A stretch of DNA of 33,985 nucleotides from Bacillus sp. (in: firmicutes) (GTDB lineage Bacteria > Bacillota > Bacilli > Bacillales > Bacillaceae). The notes under the pieces were generated by a model, which worked only from the letters and a program-made list of their open reading frames with translations, was not told the DNA's origin and searched no databases. This document shows positions 17,296 through 25,093 of this stretch, in pieces (position 1 is the first letter of the stretch; each line of letters starts with the position of its first letter). The stretch spans positions 20,042-54,026 of the forward strand of contig JAPSLL010000018.1 of the NCBI GenBank assembly GCA_031180805.1. Reading direction: 5' to 3'. Position numbers and translations under genes: made by a program.

Positions 17296-17814
17296 TCAAC
17301 GGGCTTTTTTCAAGGTTTCGATTTCTAGTTGTAGTAGGGTGTTTGTTAGGTTTATCATTTGTGAGCGAGAGGAGTGGTTGAATTCGACTCCGTATCCGTA
17401 AAGTTCGTTTTCTAATAACTCTTCTCTTCTTACAATTTTCCCTTGGATTCCGTAGTTTTTCTCTTTTATTTGAAATTTCACCTCTATTGTTATGTTCCCT
17501 TTTACTGGTAGGTCTTGCTTTGTCGTAAATTTTAATCCTCCTGCGCTTATATTATCAATATATCCTTCGAATTTCATATCGTTCATCTGATTATCTAAGC
17601 TTCCAAAATGAATGATTTCAATAGAACAAATAACATCTTCTATTCCTAGTCGATAGTGCTTTCGTCTATTCCCATTTAACCGTTGTTCCCAGCTTTCGTC
17701 ACTATCTATTAGAGATATTTGGTCCCCCTTTTTATTTAACAAATATTCCCCTCTTAAATATAATACGAGCAACACAATGATAAAGATCCCTTGTATGATT
17801 AAGATATACTCCAT
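17296..17814 (-). CDS. Membrane-anchored PilZ-domain protein, probable c-di-GMP receptor
   Basis: This 172-residue protein has one N-terminal membrane helix (about 3-20) followed by a single PilZ domain. Both parts of the c-di-GMP-binding signature are present: RRKHYR (RxxxR) after NGN at about residues 49-55, and DNISAGG (D/NxSxxG) at about 86-92. By family it should bind cyclic di-GMP at the cytoplasmic face of the membrane and pass the signal to a partner. No partner such as a glycosyltransferase or flagellar gene lies beside it. The ATG at 17814 was chosen because GGAGAG is 8 bases upstream; an in-frame ATG at 17835 lacks a ribosome site. It ends near the palindrome at 17266-17278. Confidence 0.82.
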   Translation of the reverse strand: MEYILIIQGIFIIVLLVLYLRGEYLLNKKGDQISLIDSDESWEQRLNGNRRKHYRLGIEDVICSIEIIHFGSLDNQMNDMKFEGYIDNISAGGLKFTTKQDLPVKGNITIEVKFQIKEKNYGIQGKIVRREELLENELYGYGVEFNHSSRSQMINLTNTLLQLEIETLKKAR

Positions 17815-17861
17815 TCTCAACTCTCCATCCACCATTTTAAACCGCTTTCATTCCCCGTGAG

Positions 17862-17897
17862 AAAAATAGCTTTACCAAGTCCGGAAAAGCTATTTTT
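17862..17897 (-). terminator. Terminator of the histidinol-phosphatase gene (probably bidirectional)
   Basis: The 12-bp perfect stem AAAAATAGCTTT/AAAGCTATTTTT (17862-17873 with 17886-17897) has T runs on both sides. It lies 104 bases after the minus-strand gene at 18002. Confidence 0.75.
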
Positions 17898-18001
17898 AAA
17901 TTAAGTCTAGATGTCGTGTTGAAGCTGCTTATATGTATAAGTAATCAAATTTTATCTTTACTGCTAGTTTATCTTGAAATAGGTCAAAAGTCCAACAAAC
18001 A

Positions 18002-18820
18002 TTATAGGCTAGTCATCACCCTTTTTTTCTCAACAAAATATGCCCATTCTTTAAAACCAATTTCCTTCAATCTTTTTCTGACAAGGTCAAAATCATCACA
18101 AATTCGTTCTGGTTTATGGGAATCTGAGCCAAAGGTTACCTTAACATTGTAATAAAGCGCCCGTTCTAAAATATCATCAGCAGGATACCAGCCACCGCAA
18201 TCCTTTGTTTTTCCTGAAGTATTAATTTCAATCGCGACATCTGAATCAGAAATGATTTTTAATGTTTGTTCAATAATATCAGTCTTAATATCGGAAAACG
18301 CTGGATAAAAGCCTTTCATCGCATCAATATGTCCAAGAATTTGAAACAAACCACTTTTTGCTGACTGTTGGATAAGAGTGTAATATTCCTCTTTCACTTT
18401 TATCTGTTGCTCTGTAGATAATCCGTCCCAGCGATCTTTTTTAAAAATATTGACATCTTGTACATAATGAACTGAGCCAATAATGTAATCAAAAGGTTGT
18501 AAGAGGTATTGGTCACGGTAGATGTTAAGATGGTTTGGGAAAAAATCACTTTCTACACCTAAAAGAACATTAATTTTATCCTTATATGCTTCTTTCAGAC
18601 GGAGGACTTCTTCAATATACGGAACAAATTCACTTTTTGCCATCGCGATTGTTGGATAGAGCTGATCCTCATCACTATAAAAATAAGGTGAATGATCGGA
18701 AATGCCAATATAATGTAGTCCATACTCAATCGCTTGCTTTACATAATCCTCAATAGTCCCTATCGCATGACCACAACGATGATGGTGGGTATGTAAATCA
18801 AATTTAACAGTACTCGTCAT
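18002..18820 (-). CDS. PHP-domain histidinol-phosphatase (HisK/HisJ type)
   Basis: This 272-residue metal-dependent phosphatase of the PHP family removes phosphate from L-histidinol phosphate in histidine synthesis. Metal-binding motifs are in order: DLHTHHHRCGH (8-18), ISDHSPY (40-46), GVESDFF (about 88-94), GSVHYV (about 115-120), LGHIDAMK (about 162-169), and GSDSHKPE near the C-terminus. The length matches the Bacillus HisK/HisJ group. The ATG at 18820 follows AGGAGG by 7-8 bases. It is a single gene, and no other histidine gene is nearby, which is common for this enzyme in Bacillaceae. Other PHP phosphoesterases share the motifs, so the substrate is assigned by overall resemblance only. 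Confidence 0.85.
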   Translation of the reverse strand: MTSTVKFDLHTHHHRCGHAIGTIEDYVKQAIEYGLHYIGISDHSPYFYSDEDQLYPTIAMAKSEFVPYIEEVLRLKEAYKDKINVLLGVESDFFPNHLNIYRDQYLLQPFDYIIGSVHYVQDVNIFKKDRWDGLSTEQQIKVKEEYYTLIQQSAKSGLFQILGHIDAMKGFYPAFSDIKTDIIEQTLKIISDSDVAIEINTSGKTKDCGGWYPADDILERALYYNVKVTFGSDSHKPERICDDFDLVRKRLKEIGFKEWAYFVEKKRVMTSL

Positions 18821-18894
18821 CTTTATTCCCTCCTACTAAAATTATCCAATCTCAACACCTATCATAGCGTAGATTTTTGCTTTTATCTAGATGA

Positions 18895-18922
18895 AAAGGG
18901 CCAGTCTTGGGGACTGACCCTT
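18895..18922 (-). terminator. Terminator of the PepSY operon, containing a variant palindrome
   Basis: AAGGGCCAGTC (18896-18906) pairs with GACTGACCCTT (18912-18922) with one mismatch; TTTT follows on the minus strand. The right arm contains GGGGACTGACCC, a one-base variant of the dispersed GGGGACTGTCCC motif. Confidence 0.7.
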
Positions 18923-18930
18923 GGATTTGC

Positions 18931-19464
18931 TTAATCATCATCATGCTCTAGCTCAATGATTTCCTTTGTTTCAGCGTTTACTGTTATTTCTGCTTCACCG
19001 TTTGCTGTTCTAAATTCCATGTTATATTCATAACGACCATCATCATGATCCAATTCGATTTCAACTAGCTCTCCATCAATTTTTGTTTTAGCGATTTCAA
19101 TTGCTTCTTTTTCTGTCATAATCGTTTTATTTGTAGCTGTTGCATTCGTATCATCAAAGTCATCATCATCGTCGTTATCGTCACGCTCATCTACTCTTGA
19201 AATAGCTGCTGTTGTACCATCAACATGAATGTCATATTCCTTATTATCTTTATCTACCTCTACTTCATATGTTGACTTGCCATTTTCCATTTCAAGCTCG
19301 ACATCCTCGACAACCCCATCAACCTTTTTTTGCGCTGCTTCCTTCGCTTTATCAATACCTATGACATCAGTTGGTTGTTTTTCCTCTGCAAAGCTATGAT
19401 TAATCGCTACTCCTCCACCAAGAACAACAACGGCTGCTAATGTAATCGCAATAATCTTCTTCAT
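18931..19464 (-). CDS. Secreted PepSY-domain protein with aspartate-rich segments (YkoJ-like)
   Basis: This 177-residue exported protein has a signal peptide (about 1-26, cut after SFA). Two PepSY-like domains lie at about 34-91 and 114-173, each starting with an IDKAKEAA or TEKEAIEIA helix and ending with a beta repeat. Between them lies DERDDNDDDDDFDD (92-105), and the protein ends EHDDD, so it is strongly acidic. PepSY domains are thought to inhibit peptidases or to sense outside the membrane; calcium or metal binding by the Asp runs is my inference. AGGAGG lies 7 bases before the ATG. It is the last gene of a minus-strand cluster with a two-component system, as in the ykoGHI/ykoJ region of B. 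subtilis. Confidence 0.82.
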   Translation of the reverse strand: MKKIIAITLAAVVVLGGGVAINHSFAEEKQPTDVIGIDKAKEAAQKKVDGVVEDVELEMENGKSTYEVEVDKDNKEYDIHVDGTTAAISRVDERDDNDDDDDFDDTNATATNKTIMTEKEAIEIAKTKIDGELVEIELDHDDGRYEYNMEFRTANGEAEITVNAETKEIIELEHDDD

Positions 19465-19571
19465 TTCTTTTCCTCCTAAGATTGTTTTTCTCTTACATGT
19501 ACTACTTTAAACAACTTAGATGAGAGGAAAGAGAGAGAAAGATTAAAATTTGATGAGAAAATGATGATATT

Positions 19572-20294
19572 TTATTCAGAGTCATCATCGTCATCATCTA
19601 TAGAGCTATCAAAAATATTTCTTAATGCACCAGTATATGCATCAATTTCATAGGTTTTTTCATCATCTTCTCCTTCGATCTCGACAAGGTAATAAGGTGT
19701 TGGCTCACCGGAAGGAAAAAATTCTACGTCTTCAACCTCCCCCTCCTTCTTAAACTCTTTCTTGGCAATCTCTATTGCTTCCTCTTCTTCCAACAATGGT
19801 TTTGCATTTGGGGTTTCTTTCGTTGTCTCGCCTGTGTAAGCATCAAGCTCTAACGTAATTTCTTCGTTATTTTTATCAATGACTGCTACATAATGAGGAT
19901 TTTCTCCTTCCATTAGCTTCAGTGATTTAACTGTCCCTTGAGAGGAAATTCGTTCTTTTATCTCGGCTTCAGTTAACTGTTTAGGTTGATCTTCTGTTTG
20001 TTGTTCTTGTTGGTTCTCTTGCTTCTGTAGCTGAGAAACTGTGATAATATCACCACTATTTGCGTCAATTTCTAATTGGTAAAGCCCTGTCTCAGCCTGA
20101 AGCTCAATTTGAAATTTACCATTTTGCTTTGTCGTTTTTATAATTTCACCAGAATATCTTTCCAAAGCTACGTTCTTTGCTTCTTCCTCTGTTAATGCTT
20201 TTGCTGAAAAAGCCGGTGAGAGCCATTGGAAGCCAATATAGACAAGAAGGATAGCTGCTAGGACTACTCCGATTAGCCATATCGTTTTTTTCAT
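19572..20294 (-). CDS. Membrane-anchored PepSY-domain protein (YkoI-like)
   Basis: This 240-residue protein has an N-terminal membrane anchor or signal (4-24) and three PepSY-like repeats at about 33-88, 107-160 and 168-226. All contain EIDAxxG or ELDAYTGE endings. A Gln/Glu-rich linker (90-106) separates the first two, and the C-terminus is DDDDDDSE. AGAGAGGTGG lies just before the ATG. The gene begins 32 bases after the histidine kinase stop and is probably co-transcribed with it. Secreted PepSY proteins behind an OmpR-type two-component system occur in B. subtilis as YkoI next to YkoGH. They may modulate the sensor from outside, but no such mechanism can be read here. Confidence 0.82.
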   Translation of the reverse strand: MKKTIWLIGVVLAAILLVYIGFQWLSPAFSAKALTEEEAKNVALERYSGEIIKTTKQNGKFQIELQAETGLYQLEIDANSGDIITVSQLQKQENQQEQQTEDQPKQLTEAEIKERISSQGTVKSLKLMEGENPHYVAVIDKNNEEITLELDAYTGETTKETPNAKPLLEEEEAIEIAKKEFKKEGEVEDVEFFPSGEPTPYYLVEIEGEDDEKTYEIDAYTGALRNIFDSSIDDDDDDSE

Positions 20295-20326
20295 TTTTCC
20301 ACCTCTCTAAACGTTTATTGCTTGAA

Positions 20327-21694
20327 TTATAGCTTAGGAAAATGAGAATTTGCTGAGAAAAACAATGTTACAGTCGTCCCAACTCCTTCAAGACTATCTA
20401 GCTCGATCCGGACATTGATTGCGTCGGCAATTTCCTTTGCCATCGAAAGTCCTAAGCCTGTCCCTCCTTGCTTCCGGCTTCTCGCTTTGTCCACACGGAA
20501 AAATCGGTCAAACACTTTCTGCAGGTCACTCTTAGGTATCCCAATTCCGCTATCCTCTATTTTGATATAAGGACTTTCCTGAAGTTTACCTATGTGAACA
20601 GTTATTTCTTCTTCACTATATTTCCTTGCATTGTCAAAAAAGATAAAGAGTAGCTGTTTTAGCTTTTGCTCATCAGTTATTGCAAACACATCTTCCGTAC
20701 TTCGCATGTTGATTTTTCGATGGTACGCATTTTGAAAGACCTTTGCCGACTCTGTTACAGTTTCGGTTAAATTCATTTGCTTCATTTCAAGCTTCCATTG
20801 GTCGTCATGCCTTGCAAGAAGCAGGAGTTGTTCGGTCATTTCTCGCATTCGGATTGCTTCAGAATGGATTGCCTCAACTGACTCTTCAAATAATTCCGGG
20901 CGATCCTTTCCACGTCTTTTTAATAGATCAGCATAGCTTTCAATGATCGTTAACGGTGTTCTTAATTCATGTGATGCATTTGCAACAAATTGCTCCTGCT
21001 TCTCAAAATTCGTTTTTAATAGGTCGATCATATGATTAAATGTGCTCCCCATTTCAAAGAGCTCATCCTTAGATTTTTTATTAAGTGTGAGGCGTTTAAA
21101 TTGACCACTTCTTTGAATTTCCTTCATAGTTGCAATCATCGATTGAATGGGCCGAGTAATAAGATTACTTAAAATTCGACTTGATAAAATAACAGGTATC
21201 ATCGCAATCAGCGTTACGATAATTAACACAATCCGAAGAGTCGATAAAATTTCTTCTATATCTGCGATGCTGCTAGTTAATTGTAGGCTCACAACGCTTC
21301 CGTCAGACCATATAATCGGTATCGATGCGAAGGCGTACTTTTTTTGCTGAAAGGTGATGATTTTACTTGTTTCCCCTTGATAATAATCCGTTTTTCGTTC
21401 ACTTAATTGTTTTTCTGTTATTGATGTAACGGATGTCAGTGATGCTTCGTTTTCAGCTATGACTTGAACCTTTCCGTTTATCGGCACATAGGCACGAAGC
21501 AGCTCATTAGGGTTCATTTGTTTTATCCCTTGGCTTATATCCTTAGCTATTTTTTCAGTTTCCTCCTTTATTTGGTTTCGTTCATTCGCTATCATGAGGT
21601 TGCTAAAAACAAGATAGATTGAGATGTTCATGATGAGTAATAAACAGACAAAAAGGACTGCTGTGTATAGGTTGATTTTATTTCGTAATCTCAT
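20327..21694 (-). CDS. Sensor histidine kinase (YkoH-like), partner of the adjacent response regulator
   Basis: This 455-residue membrane kinase has helices at about 9-31 and 151-172 framing an extracytoplasmic sensor region of about 120 residues. A HAMP linker follows (about 173-228). The phospho-acceptor is His242 in FVANASHELRTPL. The ATPase domain shows the N box DNARKYSE, G1 DSGIGIP, F box FDRFFRVD and G2 GGTGLGLSMAK. All key residues are present, so it should be active. Its ATG overlaps the TGA of the response-regulator gene (ATGA), a sign of translational coupling. The signal sensed is unknown. The two downstream PepSY proteins would act on the same side of the membrane as the sensor domain. 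Confidence 0.93.
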   Translation of the reverse strand: MRLRNKINLYTAVLFVCLLLIMNISIYLVFSNLMIANERNQIKEETEKIAKDISQGIKQMNPNELLRAYVPINGKVQVIAENEASLTSVTSITEKQLSERKTDYYQGETSKIITFQQKKYAFASIPIIWSDGSVVSLQLTSSIADIEEILSTLRIVLIIVTLIAMIPVILSSRILSNLITRPIQSMIATMKEIQRSGQFKRLTLNKKSKDELFEMGSTFNHMIDLLKTNFEKQEQFVANASHELRTPLTIIESYADLLKRRGKDRPELFEESVEAIHSEAIRMREMTEQLLLLARHDDQWKLEMKQMNLTETVTESAKVFQNAYHRKINMRSTEDVFAITDEQKLKQLLFIFFDNARKYSEEEITVHIGKLQESPYIKIEDSGIGIPKSDLQKVFDRFFRVDKARSRKQGGTGLGLSMAKEIADAINVRIELDSLEGVGTTVTLFFSANSHFPKL

Positions 21695-22404
21695 TTTGCG
21701 TCCTTTAGCACGTATCCGACACCTCGAACGGTATGGATAAGTGGTGCTTCAAATGGATAGTCAAGCTTTTTTCGGATATAGCGAATGTACACATCAACAA
21801 CATTTGTATCACCGTAGTAGTCATAGCCCCAAACAGCCTCTAGTATTTGATCACGATTTAGCACTTGACGCTTGTTTTTAAGCAGGTAGAGAAGTAGATC
21901 GTATTCCTTTGGTGTTAGGTCGATTTCTTGATTTTGTCTGATGACCTCACGGGTTTTTTCGTTTAGTTTTAAATCAGAGATGGTAAGCCATTCATCAGCC
22001 TCTCCTGTCTCTGCTTCTGTTTGTGTTGGCAGATTGGAGCTCATCCGTAAAACCGCACGGATTCTTGCGAGCAGCTCTTCGATTTGAAATGGCTTTGTGA
22101 TGTAGTCGTTTGCCCCTAAGTCAAGACCAGATACTTTATCCTCAACTGAGCCCTTTGCCGTTAAAAGGATAACTGGTGTTTTTGAGTCATTCGCCCGAAT
22201 TCGCCGAAGCAATTCAATGCCACTCAACCCAGGAAGCATCACATCGAGTAAAATCAAATCCCACTTTCCATTGCGATAAGCATCAAGCGCCTCCACTCCA
22301 TCCATCGCCTTCCCTATCTCATACCCTTCATAGCCAAGCTCAAGCTCAAGCAAACGCAAGATTTTCTCTTCATCTTCAACAATCAGAATAGTTTGTTTAT
22401 TCAT
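21691..22404 (-). CDS. OmpR/PhoB-family response regulator (YkoG-like)
   Basis: This 237-residue two-domain regulator has a receiver domain (about 4-118) with acidic pocket EDEE (10-13), phospho-acceptor Asp54 in LILLDVMLPG and Lys104 in ITKPF. A winged-helix DNA-binding domain (about 138-235) contains VWGYDYYGDTNVVDVYI and ends RGVGYVLKDAK. The start at 22404 was chosen because AAAGGAG lies 8 bases upstream. The frame is open 29 codons further, but that extension is just translated GGGGACTGTCCCC repeat sequence. It is the first gene of the regulator-kinase-PepSY-PepSY cluster. Two palindromes lie immediately before its ribosome site, in the leader or promoter, and could affect its expression. 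Confidence 0.93.
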   Translation of the reverse strand: MNKQTILIVEDEEKILRLLELELGYEGYEIGKAMDGVEALDAYRNGKWDLILLDVMLPGLSGIELLRRIRANDSKTPVILLTAKGSVEDKVSGLDLGANDYITKPFQIEELLARIRAVLRMSSNLPTQTEAETGEADEWLTISDLKLNEKTREVIRQNQEIDLTPKEYDLLLYLLKNKRQVLNRDQILEAVWGYDYYGDTNVVDVYIRYIRKKLDYPFEAPLIHTVRGVGYVLKDAK

Positions 22405-22435
22405 TTGAAAAACTCCTTTTGTAGGGACGTTTGGC

Positions 22436-22475
22436 GGGGACAGTCCCCACCACCCTTGTTTTGGGGACTGTCCCT
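22436..22475. repeat. Two palindromes: GGGGACAGTCCCC (22436-22448) and GGGGACTGTCCCT (22463-22475)
   Basis: One exact and one 12-of-13 copy lie with opposite central base, 14 bases apart, starting 32 bases before the response-regulator start. Confidence 0.85.
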
Positions 22476-22551
22476 CTCCGTTCATTTCCATACTTTCATC
22501 ATAACAAAATCATCCAATCAATATCTATTTTTGATGGTTTATAATTTTTTT

Positions 22552-22564
22552 GGGGACTGTCCCC
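22552..22564. repeat. GGGGACTGTCCCC palindrome
   Basis: Exact copy, extended to TTGGGGACTGTCCCCAA, preceded by a T run. Confidence 0.85.
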
Positions 22565-22628
22565 AATTTCTATTGTATTACCCACCTTACAAGCTAGAAA
22601 CCTATTAATATCGGGATTTATCGCTTAT

Positions 22629-22665
22629 TGGGGACAGTCCCCCATATGTCGCGGGGGAATGTCCC
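22629..22665. repeat. GGGGACAGTCCCC (22629-22641) plus decayed copy (about 22653-22665)
   Basis: The first copy is exact. The second reads GGGGAATGTCCCT and looks like a mutated copy. Confidence 0.75.
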
Positions 22666-22751
22666 TCAGGTTTGGGGTGTTAGTTTTTCATGTTTAGATT
22701 TGTTTCTTTTTGACGAGAATAGGTGCTAGTAGGATTTAGGAGGTGTAAGGT

Positions 22752-22940
22752 GTGACGAAGAAGCAGATTGCTATTTTTTTGCTTATTCTATTTTATTTAT
22801 TGTCGGTTGGTAGTGCATATGCTTTTAATGGAGACACTACTGTTGAGGAGCCGAGGGAGCATTCGCCACAGAGGAAGATTGAAAGAGAGCTTAAACAGTT
22901 GCCAAATGAATCATTTCTTGAACAAGATGCTCGGAGCTGA
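22752..22940 (+). CDS. Small secreted or anchored peptide, unknown function
   Basis: This 62-residue protein has a convincing signal peptide: Lys-rich start, hydrophobic core (IAIFLLILFYLLSVG) and AYA|F cleavage motif near residue 24. The mature part would be only about 38 residues, charged, and ends without cysteines. The GTG start at 22752 has a strong AGGAGGTG 8 bases upstream, which supports real expression despite the small size. The frame continues to a proper stop at 22940. It lies divergent from the two-component cluster and upstream of a palindrome (23064-23076). I do not recognise a family. It is not bacteriocin-like in any obvious way, as no processing or immunity gene is adjacent. 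Confidence 0.6.
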   Translation: MTKKQIAIFLLILFYLLSVGSAYAFNGDTTVEEPREHSPQRKIERELKQLPNESFLEQDARS

Positions 22941-23063
22941 GGCAGATTCTTTCTCTAGACTTTCCCATTAGGTATGATTAGATCTTATTTTTATGAAATT
23001 GAAAGAACCCATTCAATATTAAAGAATCAATCGTTATAAATAGTAGTGTCATAAGCAAGGATT

Positions 23064-23076
23064 GGGGACTGTCCCC
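23064..23076. repeat. GGGGACTGTCCCC palindrome
   Basis: Exact copy extended to ATTGGGGACTGTCCCCAAT (19-bp palindrome with a one-base centre), between the small peptide gene and the yaaN terminator. Confidence 0.85.
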
Positions 23077-23095
23077 AATCATGATAAGTAATACA

Positions 23096-23138
23096 AAAAA
23101 AACGAAGCCCCTTCTCATATTAACCGAGATGGGGCTTC
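23096..23138 (-). terminator. Terminator of xpaC-yaaN (bidirectional shape)
   Basis: GAAGCCCCTTCTC (23104-23116) pairs with GAGATGGGGCTTC (23126-23138). T runs follow on both strands. Confidence 0.9.
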
Positions 23139-23143
23139 CTTTT

Positions 23144-24280
23144 TTATAGTCTTGCTAGCTTGTTTTTTAAATCTGTTTCCATTGAAGCAAGGTCCTGTTC
23201 AGCTTGAAGGCGTTTTGCACGTCCTTCTGCTTGAATTCGCAAGGTTTCCTCAAGTGTTGAGACAAGGTGGTCTTGGACCTTTTTCAGCGTATCGATGTCG
23301 ACGAGACCGCGTTCGTTTTCCTTTGCTGTTTCAATTGTGTTCACTTTTAGCAATTCAGCATTTTTTAGCAATAAATCATTTGTTGTTTTTGAAACAAGCT
23401 TTTGCGCTTCGACGGCATTTTTTTGTCTAAGAAGTGTAAGGGCGATGGCGACTTGGTTTTTCCAAAGCGGAATCGCTGTTGTAATCGACGATTGAATTTT
23501 TTCGACTAACGCTTGGTTCGTGCTTTGGATTAAGCGAATTTGTGGTGCGCTTTGAATCGTGATTTGCCTGCTTAATACTAAGTCATGTGTCCGTTTTTCA
23601 AGACGGTCAGCAAATTGCATGAGGTCGTTTACCTCTTGGAACGCCATTTGGTCTTGAGTTAGTTCGGCCTTCTTTTTCATCTCAGGAATAAGCTTTTTCT
23701 CTAGTTCCTCGAGCTTCAATTCACCAGCCGCAATGTATACATTCAAGGCGTGAAAATATTCCTTGTTCTTTTCATAGAGTTGCTCTAAAACATTAATATC
23801 GCGGAGCAGCTCATTTTTTGAATGGTCCAATTTCACACTGATTCGGTCAATTTGTGCTCCCGTTTTTTGATAGCGTGATAATACCTCTTGTACAGAGTTT
23901 GAAATTTTTCCAAACATCCGTGTAATCAAGTTTCTCTTTTCAGACTTTAAATCATCTGGGCTGACTTGCTCAAGCCGTTTCATTAAGTCACCAATAATTT
24001 CTCCGATTTCTCCGCTATCCTTCTTTTGCACATGGTCTAGCATCGTGTGAGAGAAGTTTAATAGCTTTGATTGGGCTTGAGACCCATAAAGTGAGATCGC
24101 CTGTTGATTTTTCGGATCAATTTGCGCCGCAAGCTCAATCGCCTTTTGACGATTTTCTTCAGGCAGTACATCAATTAATCGCTTCGGCTTTTCAGCTGCT
24201 GGTTCGTCCTTATCAATAACTAGTTCATTTTCCCCAAATGGATTCGCTAATAAATCATCAAGTTCGTTGTGTTGATTCAT
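23144..24280 (-). CDS. yaaN: Toxic anion resistance (TelA/KlaA) family protein, YaaN-like
   Basis: This 378-residue cytosolic protein is rich in Lys, Glu, Leu and Gln, with long predicted helices and coiled coils over most of its length. No membrane segment or catalytic motif is visible. Sequence and size match the TelA family, named after tellurite resistance and found in Firmicutes as YaaN beside XpaC. Recognisable stretches include [24 protein letters not shown] and [12 protein letters not shown]. The second ATG (24280) was chosen because AAGGAG is 8 bases upstream; the first, at 24286, leaves only 2 bases. It follows xpaC after 12 bases, so the two form an operon closed by a strong terminator. 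The exact biochemical role is unknown; links to envelope stress or lantibiotic tolerance in other species are family knowledge. Confidence 0.88.
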   Translation of the reverse strand: MNQHNELDDLLANPFGENELVIDKDEPAAEKPKRLIDVLPEENRQKAIELAAQIDPKNQQAISLYGSQAQSKLLNFSHTMLDHVQKKDSGEIGEIIGDLMKRLEQVSPDDLKSEKRNLITRMFGKISNSVQEVLSRYQKTGAQIDRISVKLDHSKNELLRDINVLEQLYEKNKEYFHALNVYIAAGELKLEELEKKLIPEMKKKAELTQDQMAFQEVNDLMQFADRLEKRTHDLVLSRQITIQSAPQIRLIQSTNQALVEKIQSSITTAIPLWKNQVAIALTLLRQKNAVEAQKLVSKTTNDLLLKNAELLKVNTIETAKENERGLVDIDTLKKVQDHLVSTLEETLRIQAEGRAKRLQAEQDLASMETDLKNKLARL

Positions 24281-24292
24281 CCTCATAACTCC

Positions 24293-24922
24293 TTACGTTC
24301 GATTATTCGTTTTATCAATAGTGAGCTTGGCAACATCAATTTCAAATTGCAGGTTATCTAGATCCTTTGCAAGTACATCATATAAGTCCTTTTCTAATGT
24401 TTCGCCTAAACTTGAGATAGTCCTGCGCGTCTCACTTAATGAAATGCTTAATTCGGCATTTTTCTTCGGCTGTGAGGCTAAAAAGGCGTATTTTTCACTA
24501 ATTTCTACTAATGAATCTAAATGGGAATAAAAAAATGGTTCGACGAGATAAAACCTCTTTGGCTCGTTTTTGACAATCGTATAAATTTTGTTCACGACTC
24601 GATAAATCTCAAGATTTTGTTTAATTGATGAAATCGAGCGAACATGTAATAGTGATTTTCGCAGCCTGCTGATTTTTTTGCTCGCCTCTTGTAGATTTTT
24701 CTTAATGTATTTGTATTCTTTGCGAGAAAGCTGATTCTGTTTTAAAAATTTTTGATTCGTTATTCCTTTTACAGAATAGTAAGCGATCGCCCCTCCACCT
24801 ACGGCATACGCGCTGGCGAGCAGATAAGGCTGGCTAAGTGCGAAAAAGCTGACAAGCCAAACCGTGCCTGTTGAAACGGTCGCTACCGATGAGCGTATAA
24901 AAAAATTTGCAATTTGCCTCAT
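24293..24922 (-). CDS. xpaC: XpaC-family membrane protein
   Basis: This 209-residue protein has two close membrane segments near the N-terminus (about 13-30 and 34-50). A charged helical tail follows that begins KGITNQKFLKQNQLSRKEYKYIKK. It matches the XpaC family, described in Bacillus for hydrolysis of 5-bromo-4-chloroindolyl phosphate, although a direct phosphatase activity is doubtful because no catalytic motif is visible. The gene lies directly upstream of yaaN, as in B. subtilis. That pairing suggests the membrane protein and the TelA-type protein work together. The ATG at 24922 has a weak upstream ribosome site (AGGAG, about 5-10 bases), but no better start exists. Confidence 0.83.
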   Translation of the reverse strand: MRQIANFFIRSSVATVSTGTVWLVSFFALSQPYLLASAYAVGGGAIAYYSVKGITNQKFLKQNQLSRKEYKYIKKNLQEASKKISRLRKSLLHVRSISSIKQNLEIYRVVNKIYTIVKNEPKRFYLVEPFFYSHLDSLVEISEKYAFLASQPKKNAELSISLSETRRTISSLGETLEKDLYDVLAKDLDNLQFEIDVAKLTIDKTNNRT

Positions 24923-25093
24923 TTATATCGACTCCTATTTGAAGTGAAATCTTATCTTTATCATACAACTTATAGTACGGATATTGAAGGTAGAAAGTTT
25001 CATTTCAATCACGAAAACTTGAATAGTTTTCTTTAATCATCTAAAATCACATATGTCTGTAAATTTAACTGTAAAGATAGATAGGTGATATTT

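Larger units (their letters stand above)
22405..22751. other. Repeat-rich divergent intergenic region
   Basis: This 347-base gap between the response-regulator gene and a small secreted peptide gene holds five copies or near-copies of the GGGGAC(A/T)GTCCCC palindrome. A TATGAT on the minus strand near 22500 could be a -10 for the regulator, without a clear -35. No further gene is seen. Confidence 0.6.

Noticed and set aside
18931-19600. ATC/GTC triplet runs as microsatellites
   Set aside because: They encode the Asp-rich segments in frame and are interrupted by other codons.
22405-22491. A 29-codon N-terminal extension of the first response regulator
   Set aside because: It is a translation of the dispersed palindrome and has no ribosome site; AAAGGAG lies before the ATG at 22404.
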